DNA of 57,510 nucleotides from Chloroflexota bacterium (GTDB lineage: Bacteria; Chloroflexota; UBA6077; JACCZL01), in the NCBI GenBank assembly GCA_020850535.1, contig JADZEM010000094.1:1-57510 (forward strand), in the 5' to 3' direction. Within the stretch, counting starts at the first letter, position 1. Each line of letters starts with the position of its first letter. The translations under genes and the position numbers were made by a program. Of this stretch, positions 25,192 through 33,726 are shown one piece after another. Under the pieces are notes generated by a model. That model saw nothing but the letters and a program-made list of their open reading frames with translations. It had not been told where the DNA came from and did not search any database.

Positions 25192-26922
25192 CTACGCGTC
25201 CAGGGCCTGCTGCACCAGCCGCGAGACCGGCCACGGCCACGGGAAGTCGTGGCCGGCCCGGAACTCGATGATGACCGGCCCGTCGGCCGCCAGCGCCGCG
25301 TCCCAGGCAGCCCCGATGTCGGCCGGGTCCTCGACGCGGATGCCCGTCGCACCAAACGCCTCGGCGTACTTCACGAAGTCCACCCGCCCGATCTCGCTGG
25401 CGTACGCTCGACCGTACGCCTTCGTGTGCATGTTGTCGATCATGCCGATGCGCTGATCGTGGTGGACGCCGATCACGACCGGCAGCCGCTGCTCGCAGAT
25501 CGTCAGGAAGTCGGACGAGGCCATCAGGAACGAGGTGTCGCCGCAGACCCCGACGATCTTCTTGCCCGGCCGCAGCCGCGCCGCCGCCAGCACGCTCGGC
25601 AGCGCGTACCCCATCGCCCCCCACGAGCCCGACTGGAAGTGCGACTCCGGCCCCCAGACCGGCGCCTGGAGGGGCGTCCAGAGCTTGACGTTGCTGACGT
25701 CGCTGATGACGAACGTGTCCGGCGTCATCCGCTTCGCCAACGCGTCGAGCGCCGCGCCGATGTGCCAGGGGCGGGCGTCCTTGTAGCGGTCCAGCTCGAT
25801 GTCGAGGCCGCGCTGCTGCAGCTCACGGGCCTTCGCGCAGAGATCGAGCGTCGCCTGGGCCGTCTCGCGCGGGGCGCACGTCGTCGCGAGTCGGTCCAGC
25901 GCCGCCACCAGCTGCCCGACCGAGCCGAGGGCCGGCCCCCAGGTCGGGGTCGGATCGTCCGAGGCGTCGAGCAGCAGGCACGGGGCCGTGCCGCCCAGCA
26001 GCCCGGCCCCCATCTCGGTCCCGGCCCGCACGCCCACACCGATGACGAGGTCGGCCTCGTCCACCAGTTGCAGCGCCGTCTGGTGGCTGCGGGCCGGCCC
26101 CCACCAGACCGCCACCGAGAGCGGATGGACCGTCGGCATCGCGCCGTGGCCGTCCCAGGTGTGGCAGACCGGCGCGCCGAGCCGCTCGGCCAGCCTCACC
26201 AGCCCCTCGCTGACCGGCTGGAACATCGCTCCCTTGCCGGCCACGATGACCACCTTCTGCGCGCCGTCGATCTGCTTGACGACGCCGTCCAGGCTCGGCA
26301 GGCCGTCCGCGCCGTCGCCCATGTCATAGATCGACGTCGGGCCGCTCACCAGCGCCGCCTGCTCGACTTCGATCTCCTTGACGTTCAAGGCGCTCTCGGC
26401 GATCTCGATGTGCGTCGGGCCCGGCCGCCCGCTGACGGCGATCGCGAACGCCTTCGCCAGCGCGGCCGGGATCTCGGAGGCGTCCTCGATCCGCACGGAC
26501 CACTTGGTCACGCCAGCGAAGGCGCTCTGGAGGAAATCGGCGGTATCGACGCCATGAAACGCCTCGTGGGGCGCTCCCGCTGGCACGCCGCCAGAGATGT
26601 GAACGATCGGCGCGCCAGCCGCGTACGCTCCGCCGATGCCCGACAAGGAGTTGGTCGCGCCCGGGCCGGCCGTCACCAGCACGACGCCCGGCCTGCCCGT
26701 CAGCCGGCCGTAGGTCTCGGCGGCGATGGACGCGTTGTTCTCGTGCTTGAAGGTCAGCGGCGCGATGCTGGGGGCGTCGGCCAGGGCGTCGAAGACCTGG
26801 ATGACGTGCGAGCCGTCCAGCCCGAACACGGTATCGACGCCGTGCGCCAGCAGGCTCGCCACGACGGCCCGCCCTGGGTCCATCCGTTCGACGGTCCGTG
26901 CGATCTGCTCAGTCGCCTGCAT
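25192..26922 (-). CDS. thiamine diphosphate-dependent enzyme, acetolactate synthase large-subunit family
   Basis: About 576 residues with three domains: PYR (catalytic Glu61 in FKHENNASIAAETYG), central (VVIVAGKGAMFQ...LGAPVCHTWDGHGAMP), and PP (about 380-570). The metal-binding motif is altered: where the family has GDG...NN, this protein has GDT (461-463) and, at the Asn ligand position, Asp489 in GVHHDQRIGM. The substitutions argue against true acetolactate synthase and for a paralogue such as a benzoylformate, oxalyl or sulfopyruvate-type decarboxylase; which one is not readable. GGAGG nine bases before the ATG fixes the start. The gene is transcribed divergently from the amidohydrolase. 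Confidence 0.85.
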   Translation of the reverse strand: MQATEQIARTVERMDPGRAVVASLLAHGVDTVFGLDGSHVIQVFDALADAPSIAPLTFKHENNASIAAETYGRLTGRPGVVLVTAGPGATNSLSGIGGAYAAGAPIVHISGGVPAGAPHEAFHGVDTADFLQSAFAGVTKWSVRIEDASEIPAALAKAFAIAVSGRPGPTHIEIAESALNVKEIEVEQAALVSGPTSIYDMGDGADGLPSLDGVVKQIDGAQKVVIVAGKGAMFQPVSEGLVRLAERLGAPVCHTWDGHGAMPTVHPLSVAVWWGPARSHQTALQLVDEADLVIGVGVRAGTEMGAGLLGGTAPCLLLDASDDPTPTWGPALGSVGQLVAALDRLATTCAPRETAQATLDLCAKARELQQRGLDIELDRYKDARPWHIGAALDALAKRMTPDTFVISDVSNVKLWTPLQAPVWGPESHFQSGSWGAMGYALPSVLAAARLRPGKKIVGVCGDTSFLMASSDFLTICEQRLPVVIGVHHDQRIGMIDNMHTKAYGRAYASEIGRVDFVKYAEAFGATGIRVEDPADIGAAWDAALAADGPVIIEFRAGHDFPWPWPVSRLVQQALDA

Positions 26923-26995
26923 GGCGTTCAACCTCCGGTCGTGGCAGTGCGGGAGATCAGGGGTGCGGGAGGATACCAGAGCCGGCAGTCAACAG

Positions 26996-27024
26996 TTGCC
27001 CGGCCCGCGCCACCCTGGGACAAT
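26996..27024 (+). promoter_or_regulatory. promoter giving a probably leaderless amidohydrolase mRNA
   Basis: TTGCCC (26996-27001) and GACAAT (27019-27024) are separated by 17 bases. The predicted start site falls on the ATG at 27031, and no Shine-Dalgarno sequence is present. Confidence 0.45.
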
Positions 27025-27030
27025 GCCACC

Positions 27031-28584
27031 ATGACGATGCCATCCGATGCCTCCCTGCTGGTGCGTGGTCGCTGGGTGGTCACCGGCGCCGCCCCTGACG
27101 ACGCCACCCTGACCGATGCAGCGGTGCTGGTGCAGGACGGCCAGATCGTGACCCTGGGGGCGTGGGCCGACCTGCGCCGCGACCATCCGGATGCCCCCGT
27201 CCTCGGCTCGGAGCGGGTGGCCGTGCTGCCGGGCATGGTCAGCGCCCACCACCACGCGGCCGGGGTCTCACACATCCAGCAGGGCATCCCAGACGACGTG
27301 CTGGAGCCATGGCTGCTCGAACTGCGGCGCATGCGCCCGACCGATCCATACCTGGACGTGCTCCTGACCTCAGCACGGTTGCTCCGCTCGGGGGTGACCA
27401 GCGTGGTCGAGATGCACCAGTGCCGGGGGACGGCCGAGGCCGCCGTCGCCCGCGTGCGGCAGGCCTTGCGCGGGTTCGGCGAGGCCGGCATCCGCGTCGC
27501 CTTCGCGCCCGGCGTGGCCGATCAGAACCCGCTGGTCAGCGCCAGCGGCCCAGACGAGACAGCAGCTTTCCTGGCGAGCCTGCCAGCGGAGGCCCGCGCC
27601 GCCGCTGAGATGTTCCTGCCCGGCCCCGATGCTCTCCAGCCGGACGGCTTCCTGGCCCTGGTCGAAGAACTGCACGCGGAGTACGCCGATCACCCGCGCA
27701 TCGACGTCTGGTATGGGCCGCCCGGCCCCAACTGGGTGACGGACGACTTCCTGCTGCGGATCGCGGAGCGGGCGAGCGCCCACCGGACGGGCATCCAGAC
27801 CCACGTCGCCGAGTCGCTGTACGAGAAGCTGTACGGCCCCCGCACCTACGGCGAGTCGGTGGTCAGCCACCTGGAGCGGATCGGCGTGCTCGGGCCGCGC
27901 TGCTCGCTGGCGCACGCCGTCTGGCTCACCGAGGCGGACATCGAGATCCTGGCGCGCACGGGCACGTCGATCAGCCACAACCCCAGCTCAAATCTTCGGC
28001 TGCGGGCCGGCATCGCGCCGTCGCGGGCACTGCTGGCGGCCGGCGGGACGGTCGGGCTGGGGCTGGACGGCCACGGCTTCGACGACGATGACGACATCTT
28101 CCGCGAGATGCGCGTGGCGACGTGGCTCCAGCGCGGCCCCGTCATCGGCGCGCCGACGCTCGCACCCCGCGAGGCCCTGCACCTCGCCACGACCGGTGGC
28201 GCGGCCCTGCTCGGAAAAGCCGGGCAGCTTGGCCGGCTGGCCCCCGGCTACCAGGCCGACATCGTACTCGTGAACCTGGAACGGCTGTCCTGGCCGTGGA
28301 TCGCCCCGGAGGCCGACCCGCGCGCCTTGCTGGTGCTCCGAGCGCAGGCCCGCGACGTGCGGACGGTCCTGATCGGCGGAGAGGTCGTGCTGCAGGATGG
28401 CCGCCCGACGCGCTTCGACGTGGACGCCGTGACCGCCGAGTTCGCGGCGCAACTGGGCACGACGCCGTTCCCGGAGGAGGCCGCCGCGCGGGTGGCCCTC
28501 CTGCGCGAGCACGTCTCTGCCTTCTATGCCGCCTGGGATGTTCCGGCCCTGGACCCCTACGAGCGCACCAGTTCGCGCACCTGA
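27031..28584 (+). CDS. amidohydrolase, SAH/MTA deaminase-chlorohydrolase family
   Basis: 517 residues. Metal and catalytic motifs follow the subtype III amidohydrolase order: SAHHHAAG near 70 (HxH), TGIQTHVAES mid (His), CSLAHAVWLTEADI (His), SISHNPSSNLRLRAGIAP, and GLGLDGHGFDDDDDIF, where the metal-site Asp is within LDGHG. It then has the C-terminal composite domain (GYQADIVLVNLERL...VRTVLIGGEVVLQDGRP). Family members deaminate or dechlorinate aromatic or purine-like substrates; the exact substrate is unknown. It is an orphan next to the divergent ThDP enzyme. A perfect hairpin follows at 28624-28650. No RBS precedes the ATG. Confidence 0.87.
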   Translation: MTMPSDASLLVRGRWVVTGAAPDDATLTDAAVLVQDGQIVTLGAWADLRRDHPDAPVLGSERVAVLPGMVSAHHHAAGVSHIQQGIPDDVLEPWLLELRRMRPTDPYLDVLLTSARLLRSGVTSVVEMHQCRGTAEAAVARVRQALRGFGEAGIRVAFAPGVADQNPLVSASGPDETAAFLASLPAEARAAAEMFLPGPDALQPDGFLALVEELHAEYADHPRIDVWYGPPGPNWVTDDFLLRIAERASAHRTGIQTHVAESLYEKLYGPRTYGESVVSHLERIGVLGPRCSLAHAVWLTEADIEILARTGTSISHNPSSNLRLRAGIAPSRALLAAGGTVGLGLDGHGFDDDDDIFREMRVATWLQRGPVIGAPTLAPREALHLATTGGAALLGKAGQLGRLAPGYQADIVLVNLERLSWPWIAPEADPRALLVLRAQARDVRTVLIGGEVVLQDGRPTRFDVDAVTAEFAAQLGTTPFPEEAAARVALLREHVSAFYAAWDVPALDPYERTSSRT

Positions 28585-28623
28585 CGCGCTCGCTCGGGAA
28601 CGAGCGGTGCAGGAGGGCGGATG

Positions 28624-28650
28624 CTCAGGCCGGCCCCGGGCCGGCCTGAG
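28624..28650. terminator. hairpin between convergent genes
   Basis: A perfect 13-bp inverted repeat (CTCAGGCCGGCCC and its complement around a single centre base) sits between the convergent amidohydrolase and dienelactone hydrolase genes. It has no T run, so it may act in both directions as a stem barrier. Confidence 0.5.
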
Positions 28651-28673
28651 TCAGCGTTCCACCGTAGGACGGT

Positions 28674-29426
28674 TCAGCTCAGGTGCTGCGTGAACCAGGC
28701 CACGACCTTGTCCCAGCCGTCCATCGCCTGCTGCTGCCGATAGCTCGGGGCATGCCAGTAGAAGAATCCGTGGCCGGCTCCATCGTAGCGGTGGAACTGG
28801 TACGTCTTGCCGTGCTCCTTCAACGCTGCTTCGTGCTGATCCACCTGGGCCGGACTCGGACCCTGGTCGTCGTTCCCGAAGAGGCCGAGCAGCGGCGCTG
28901 TGAGTTGCGGCGTCATGTCGATCACGCGGACCGGCCGTTGGGGCGTGGGATCGGCGGTGACGCCGCCACCCCACAGATCTACGACGGCATCGAACGCCGG
29001 GACGCGGGAGGCCACCAGCACGGCGTTCCGCCCACCCGAGCACGGGCCGATCACCCCAACCTTGCCGTTGCTGGTCGGTTGGGCCTTGATCCAGTTGAGC
29101 GCCGCCTCGGCGTCCGCAACCACGGAGTCGTCGGTGACCTGAGTGCGCCCGACGGCCGCCACCTCGTCCGGCAATCCGTGCCCGAATCGCTCGTACAGAT
29201 TCGGGGCCACGGTCAGGAATCCGTGGTCGGCAAACCGCCGCGCGAACTCACGCGTCCACTCGTCGAAACCAGGAGCGTGATGGACGATCACCACGCCGGG
29301 GAACGGTCCGGGGCCTTTTGGCTGCGCGATGAAGGCGTGAATCGGGTCGCCACCACCCCCGGCGATGGTCATAGTCTCCGCCGTCATACCCGCGGTGGCG
29401 TCCGTCCTCTGAACGTTCCAGGCCAT
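28674..29426 (-). CDS. dienelactone hydrolase family protein
   Basis: 250 residues, an alpha/beta hydrolase. The nucleophile elbow GPCSGGR supplies a Cys, as in true dienelactone hydrolases; the acid is in LFGNDDQGPS, and the His in YDGAGHGFFYW. The early HHAPGFDEWTREFARRFADHGFLTVAPNLYER is the DLH oxyanion/helix region. Length matches the family. The start has GGAGGAGG directly upstream. It acts in the cytosol on a lactone or ester that cannot be named. The zinc alcohol dehydrogenase gene upstream on the same strand is 144 bases away, so the two could be co-expressed in catabolism. Confidence 0.9.
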   Translation of the reverse strand: MAWNVQRTDATAGMTAETMTIAGGGGDPIHAFIAQPKGPGPFPGVVIVHHAPGFDEWTREFARRFADHGFLTVAPNLYERFGHGLPDEVAAVGRTQVTDDSVVADAEAALNWIKAQPTSNGKVGVIGPCSGGRNAVLVASRVPAFDAVVDLWGGGVTADPTPQRPVRVIDMTPQLTAPLLGLFGNDDQGPSPAQVDQHEAALKEHGKTYQFHRYDGAGHGFFYWHAPSYRQQQAMDGWDKVVAWFTQHLS

Positions 29427-29570
29427 TCACCCTCCTCCAGGATGTGCGTTGCGGACATCTTTGTCCGGACCGCTCGTATACGTATGGCGGCGGGATGGCG
29501 GATTGGCTGTGCCCGATCGCACTCGAAAGGACAGAGCGGCGTGGCCGCGGAGCCACAAGCGCCCGTCCAT

Positions 29571-30671
29571 TCAGTCGAAGACGATCACCGGCTTGATGCA
29601 GTCGCCGCGCTGCCCGAACGTCTGGAGCGCCAGTTCGATGTCTGGCAGCCCGAAGCGGTGCGTCACCAGCTTCTCGAAGGGATAGGCGCCCTTCGCCAGC
29701 ACGGAGATGCAGCTCTCGTAGCTGTTCGCACCAAGCGCGCTGCCCCGGATGTCGAGCTGCTTCCAGACGAGATCGGCCGGGTCGATCGTCATCTTCGTGC
29801 CCGGGCGGTGGCCGCCGACCGTCGTCAGGACGCCGCCACGCCCCAGCAGTTGCACGCCGATCTCGAACGCGCCAGACGCGCCCGTCGCCTCGATGACGCG
29901 CGTCGCCAACTGGCCGCGATTGATCGAGCGCAGTTGTTCGGCAGGGTCTCCGTCGCCCAGCAGCAGCGTCTGGTGCGCCCCAAGCTCACGCCCGAGCGCC
30001 AGCCGCATCTGGTCGCCGTCGCGGCCGGCCAGCACGATCTTCCGCGCGCCGGCCTCGTGGGCAGCGACCGTCGCGAACAGGCCGATGGGTCCAGGACCGA
30101 GAATGACGACGATGTCGTCTGGGCGGATGTCCGCCGTGCGTGTCGCCTTCATGCCGATGGAGAACGGCTCCAGGAGGACGGCGACGGTCGGGTTGACCTC
30201 TGGCGGGATGTGGTGCACGATCGCGCCGTGCGGCAGCTCGACGAAGTCGGACCAGCCGCCCGAGAGCAGCGGCATCTCGTCCAGCGGGATGCCGCCCAGG
30301 CCGCGCTGCCGCGGGCAGATCGCATAGTCGATCAGCTTCGAGGCCCGCGAGCCGACGCCCCGGCAGTACTGGCAGCTGTGGCAGGGGATGCGCGTCTCCG
30401 GCACGACGAGGTCGCCGACGTGCAGCGGCGAGCCGTCGGCAGCGGCCCAGCCGGGCGCGACCTGCTCGACGCGCGCCAGGATCTCATGGCCGAGGATGCA
30501 GGGGCCGGCCGTACCCCAGCTGTAGCGGTGGAAGTCGGAGCCGCAGACGCCGCAGAGGACGGTCCGCAGCACCAGCTCGCCGGCGGGGCCGAGCGCCGGC
30601 ACATCGAACTCGCGGACCGAGAGGCGGGGACTGCCCGTGCCGTCAAGGACGGCGGCACGCGAACGGGTCAT
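29571..30671 (-). CDS. zinc-dependent alcohol dehydrogenase (medium-chain dehydrogenase)
   Basis: About 366 residues. The catalytic zinc site shows Cys in CGVCGSDFHRY and GHE in ILGHEILARV. A structural zinc lobe is PCHSCQYCRG with a further Cys about 17 residues on (YAICPRQ), giving a slightly stretched spacing. The cofactor motif is VVILGPGPIGLFATVAAHEAGARKIVLAGRD, with Asp/Arg context that leaves NAD versus NADP open. GGAGA seven bases before the ATG sets the start. It oxidises an alcohol or polyol, or reduces an aldehyde; no substrate can be named. A small membrane-protein gene lies 51 bases upstream on the same strand. Confidence 0.9.
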   Translation of the reverse strand: MTRSRAAVLDGTGSPRLSVREFDVPALGPAGELVLRTVLCGVCGSDFHRYSWGTAGPCILGHEILARVEQVAPGWAAADGSPLHVGDLVVPETRIPCHSCQYCRGVGSRASKLIDYAICPRQRGLGGIPLDEMPLLSGGWSDFVELPHGAIVHHIPPEVNPTVAVLLEPFSIGMKATRTADIRPDDIVVILGPGPIGLFATVAAHEAGARKIVLAGRDGDQMRLALGRELGAHQTLLLGDGDPAEQLRSINRGQLATRVIEATGASGAFEIGVQLLGRGGVLTTVGGHRPGTKMTIDPADLVWKQLDIRGSALGANSYESCISVLAKGAYPFEKLVTHRFGLPDIELALQTFGQRGDCIKPVIVFD

Positions 30672-30722
30672 CGGTAACTCTCCGGGCAAGGGCTTGCGCG
30701 CGAGCGCAGCGGCGCGCGGAGG

Positions 30723-30935
30723 CTAGAGTAGCACCGTCAGCGCCAGCACGACCGCCGCCGTCACCAGCGAGCCGACGGTCATGAAGACGAGCATCCAGAG
30801 GTTCGGCGGGTTCCGCTCCAGCATGTACGGATGCGGTTCGCCAGGCTGCCGCCTGGGGATCAGCTCGGCCGGAGTGAACTCGCCGTCAGCCGAGGTCGGG
30901 ACACGAGTGGGCGATGCAGGGGGCTGTTCTGTCAC
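30723..30935 (-). CDS. small single-pass membrane protein
   Basis: About 70 residues from a GTG start. A Pro/Thr-rich and charged N-terminus is followed by one C-terminal transmembrane helix (NLWMLVFMTVGSLVTAAVVLALTVLL) that ends at the stop codon, a tail-anchored arrangement. No family is recognised. The longer open frame runs through dispersed repeat DNA and is not supported. The GTG lies six bases after an extended -10 box, so the mRNA may be leaderless. It precedes the alcohol dehydrogenase gene by 51 bases and may be cotranscribed. Confidence 0.55.
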   Translation of the reverse strand: MTEQPPASPTRVPTSADGEFTPAELIPRRQPGEPHPYMLERNPPNLWMLVFMTVGSLVTAAVVLALTVLL

Positions 30936-30941
30936 GCGATG

Positions 30942-30950
30942 ACTATACCA
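30942..30950 (-). promoter_or_regulatory. extended -10 box for the small membrane protein gene
   Basis: On the minus strand the sequence reads TGGTATAGT, an extended -10 (TGnTATAGT), six bases before the GTG at 30935. No RBS or clear -35 is present. Confidence 0.45.
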
Positions 30951-31002
30951 GGGTCGTGGGTCGTAGGTCGTAGGTGTTAGTGAAAGCGTGCAACTCGCCC
31001 TT

Positions 31003-31193
31003 GTCATCCTGAGCGCAGCGAAGGACCTCACCCGCTGACCGTCAACGTTCGTGTCACCCGCTGACCGTCAACACTCGCGTCACCCGCTGACCGTCAACAC
31101 TCGCGTCACCCGCTGACCGTCAACACTCGCGTCACCCGCTGACCGTCAACGCTCGCGTCAGCGGGTGAGGTCCTTCGCTGCGCTCAGGATGAC
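31003..31193. repeat. large inverted repeat of family A with an internal 26-bp tandem array
   Basis: The arms at 31003-31038 and 31158-31193 are perfect 36-bp reverse complements, beginning GTCATCCTGAGCGCAGCGAA. Between and partly within the arms, a 26-bp unit (TCACCCGCTGACCGTCAAC plus 7 bases) repeats five times with few changes, from about 31028 to 31157. Confidence 0.95.
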
Positions 31194-31248
31194 AAGGGTG
31201 AGTTTCGTATTTGCTACGACGCCGCGGCGCGCATCAGCAGGCATACTT

Positions 31249-31318
31249 CCACGACCCACGACCCACGACCCACGACCCACGACCCACGACCCACGACCCA
31301 TGACCCACGACCCACGAT
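31249..31318. repeat. 7-bp tandem array (CCACGAC), 10 copies
   Basis: Ten consecutive 7-bp units of CCACGAC with two single-base variants end just before the -10 box of the next gene. A shorter array of the reverse complement (TCGTGGG) lies at about 49197-49245. Confidence 0.95.
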
Positions 31319-31326
31319 CCACCCGG

Positions 31327-31332
31327 TATGAT
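31327..31332 (+). promoter_or_regulatory. -10 box for the oxidoreductase gene
   Basis: TATGAT lies 43 bases before the ATG at 31375, directly after the heptad array, so the -35 region would fall inside the repeats. GGGAGG precedes the ATG at normal spacing. Confidence 0.4.
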
Positions 31333-31374
31333 CCCGCCAGCCGAGACCTTTGACACACCTGGGAGGCTGCTGCG

Positions 31375-32643
31375 ATGGTGCAGGCGGAACAGACCACGGA
31401 CCGCATCAGCGGGCGGCCGATCCGCGTCGGGCTGGTTGGCTGCGGGACCATTGCGCGGAACCACATCCGCGCGTTGCTGCACTTCGCGCCGGACACCCGC
31501 ATCACGGCGCTGGCCAGCCGCTCGCAGGAGAGCATCGAGGCCACCGCCACCTACATCGGAGAGCAGGCCGAGCTGGGGCTGGCCGAGTCGGCGGATGACG
31601 CCGCGCTCGCGTCTGCATACCGTCAGCACCGCGAGACCGTCCCGGCCACCTACACCGAGTGGACGGACCTGATCGCCGATCCCGACGTCGACGCCGTCAT
31701 CGTCACCACGCCGCCGTTCCTGCACTGCCCGGTCACGCTGTCGGCGCTGGAGGCTGGCAAGCACGTCCTCTGCGAGAAGCCGCTCGCCGTCAGCCTGCGC
31801 GAAGCCGACGAGATGATCGGAGCCGCCGCCACCGCCCGGCGCATCCTCTCGACGGTCTCGCAGGGGCGCTTCGCGCCGGAACAGCAGCGGATGCGGGCGC
31901 TCGTCCAGTCAGGGCTGCTCGGGAAGGTCTTCTTTGCCAAGGCCGACGGCCAGTGGTACCGTCCGCCCGGCTACTACGAGCTCTGGTGGCGCGGCACCTG
32001 GGAGCGTGAGGGCGGCGGCGCGGCGACCGGCCAGGGCATCCACATCCTGGATCAGTTGCTCTGGATCCTCGGGAAGCGGCCGGTGCAGGTCTTCGGCAAG
32101 ATCGACACGTTCGTGCATCCCGTCCCGCGCCTGAAGGCCCCGGCCGGAACGGTCCCCATCGAGGACACGGCCCTTGCGGTGGTCACCTTCGAGGACGGCA
32201 CGTTCATGGAGTTCTGCGCGACCGTCAGTCAGCAGCTAGAGCGCAGCCAGATCGAGATCGCCGGCGAACACGGGGCCGTGCAGGCGTACCCATGGTCCGC
32301 CTACTCGGTGAACCCCGAGACGAACGCACGGCTGGCCGACTATCTCGAACACGAAGCCCCCGCCCTCCCCGAGACGTGGCGAGCGAAGAGGCCCGAGACC
32401 GACGCGTACCGCAACCCCGGCCCGAACCTGCTGCCGCCGGCCTGGAGCATGGCGCCGCAGGTGGGCGACTTCCTGACGGCCATCCAGACTGGCCAGCCCT
32501 CGCTGACGGGCGGCGCGGAGGGGAGGCGAGCGCTGGAGGTGCTGGCCGGCCTCTACAGCTCGGCCATCCTCAAGCGGCCTGTCGATCTGCCAATCAGCCC
32601 CGACGACCCGTTCTACGACGGCGTGGCCAACGGCATTCGGTAG
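31375..32643 (+). CDS. Gfo/Idh/MocA-family oxidoreductase
   Basis: 422 residues. The N-terminal Rossmann fold begins RVGLVGCGTIARNHIRALL (GxGxxA). The sugar-dehydrogenase motif HVLCEKPLAVSLREADEM contains the family Lys-Pro pair near residue 138. The C-terminal alpha/beta domain includes GGAATGQGIHILDQLLWILG, where the catalytic Asp and His lie in the GxHxxD segment. The protein is about 60 residues longer than many members, with an insert in the first domain (EQAELGLAESADDAALASAYRQHRETVPATY). It acts on a sugar, inositol or related polyol using NAD(P). The next gene is convergent after 35 bases. Confidence 0.92.
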   Translation: MVQAEQTTDRISGRPIRVGLVGCGTIARNHIRALLHFAPDTRITALASRSQESIEATATYIGEQAELGLAESADDAALASAYRQHRETVPATYTEWTDLIADPDVDAVIVTTPPFLHCPVTLSALEAGKHVLCEKPLAVSLREADEMIGAAATARRILSTVSQGRFAPEQQRMRALVQSGLLGKVFFAKADGQWYRPPGYYELWWRGTWEREGGGAATGQGIHILDQLLWILGKRPVQVFGKIDTFVHPVPRLKAPAGTVPIEDTALAVVTFEDGTFMEFCATVSQQLERSQIEIAGEHGAVQAYPWSAYSVNPETNARLADYLEHEAPALPETWRAKRPETDAYRNPGPNLLPPAWSMAPQVGDFLTAIQTGQPSLTGGAEGRRALEVLAGLYSSAILKRPVDLPISPDDPFYDGVANGIR

Positions 32644-32678
32644 CCAGGGCGGGCAGCAGCGCGGCCGGCCACCCGCGC

Positions 32679-33587
32679 TCAGGGGGCAGCGCGAGCCGGC
32701 CGCCAGTACGCCAGGGCGACCGGGAGCATCGTCGAGGCGACGATGATCGTGCCGCCGAGCAGCGCCCGGCTCGTCGGCCACTCGTCCAGCATCAGCACCG
32801 CCAGCAGGATGCCCCAGACCGGCTCCAGCCCGGCCAGCAGGCTCGCGAGCTGGGCTGTCATCCGGCGCAGACCGGCGATGAACAGCGTATGCGCGACCGC
32901 CGTACACCCGACTCCCAGCACCAGCAGCAACCCCAGCGTGCGCGGCTGGAGCAGCGACTCCACCGGCGCAGCGGCCAGCAGCGGCAGCAGCACCAGCGCC
33001 GCCACGCCGTTCTGATAGAGGCTCGCCGTCAGGCTGGAGGCCAGCCGCTGCGTCCACCGATTCAGCACCGCCAGCAGCGCGAAGGTCGCCGCGCCGATCA
33101 GCCCCCAGGCGACGCCCCGGGTGGATGCGTCCTGCAATGAGGGGTCCGGGACCAGCACCCAGACCCCCAGGACGATGCCGAGCGCACCGCCAAGCTGGAG
33201 CCGGTCCGGATGCGAACGCAGCAGCAGCCACTCCAGCGGCGCGGTAAACAGCGGGAACGTCGCGAACGTCAGCAGGCCGACGGCGACGCCCGCCACGGCG
33301 ATGGACTGAAAGAACGCGGTCCAGTGGACGGCCAGGAGCAGCCCCTGCCCGCCGAGCAGCAGGAGGACCCAGCCGGGCAATCGCAGATCGGCCCCGCGCC
33401 AGAGACCGAACAGCAGCAGGGCCAGCGCACCCGAGAGCGCTCGCCCCAACGTCACCAGCGGCGACGGCAGCCCCGTCAACTGCCCCAGGACGCCGGCCAG
33501 CCCGAACAGGGCGACCGCCAGGTTGACCATCAGCAGGCTGCGGGCGGTCAGGACAGGTGGCGGCGCGGAGGCGGCAGATGATGGCAA
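32679..33587 (-). CDS. EamA/DMT-superfamily permease
   Basis: About 302 residues with ten hydrophobic segments in two homologous halves, each with the EamA pattern (LGRALSGALALLLFGLW...VHWTAFFQSIAVAGVAVGLLTFATFPLFTAPLEWLLL in the first half and MTAQLASLLAGLEPVWGILLAVLMLDEWPT in the second). The proposed start is a TTG at 33587 with GGGAG eight bases upstream; an ATG at 33530 would cut into the first helix and a GTG at 33662 adds a non-conserved stretch. Members export amino acids, nucleosides or other metabolites; substrate unknown. It is divergent from the ArsR gene, with the two starts about 140 bases apart. Confidence 0.85.
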   Translation of the reverse strand: MPSSAASAPPPVLTARSLLMVNLAVALFGLAGVLGQLTGLPSPLVTLGRALSGALALLLFGLWRGADLRLPGWVLLLLGGQGLLLAVHWTAFFQSIAVAGVAVGLLTFATFPLFTAPLEWLLLRSHPDRLQLGGALGIVLGVWVLVPDPSLQDASTRGVAWGLIGAATFALLAVLNRWTQRLASSLTASLYQNGVAALVLLPLLAAAPVESLLQPRTLGLLLVLGVGCTAVAHTLFIAGLRRMTAQLASLLAGLEPVWGILLAVLMLDEWPTSRALLGGTIIVASTMLPVALAYWRPARAAP

Positions 33588-33726
33588 CGGCGGCGCTCCC
33601 GGTGCGTGGAGAATCGAGACCGGTGGGGTGGGATTGTCGCGCCTGGGCAGGCACGGCGCCACCGGATGGCATCACCAGACTGTGATGCCCGGCGGCCCGA
33701 GACGGCTTGACGGGGAGGCGGCCAGC

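Noticed and set aside
25249-28584. Very long open frame (about 1,100 codons) on the plus strand running antisense over the ThDP gene
   Set aside because: Only its last part, from the ATG at 27031, is real (amidohydrolase). The rest is an antisense open frame caused by high GC and has Arg/Asp-rich, non-conserved sequence.
31028-31157. CRISPR array from the 26-bp units
   Set aside because: The units are head-to-tail with no spacers and lie inside an inverted repeat.
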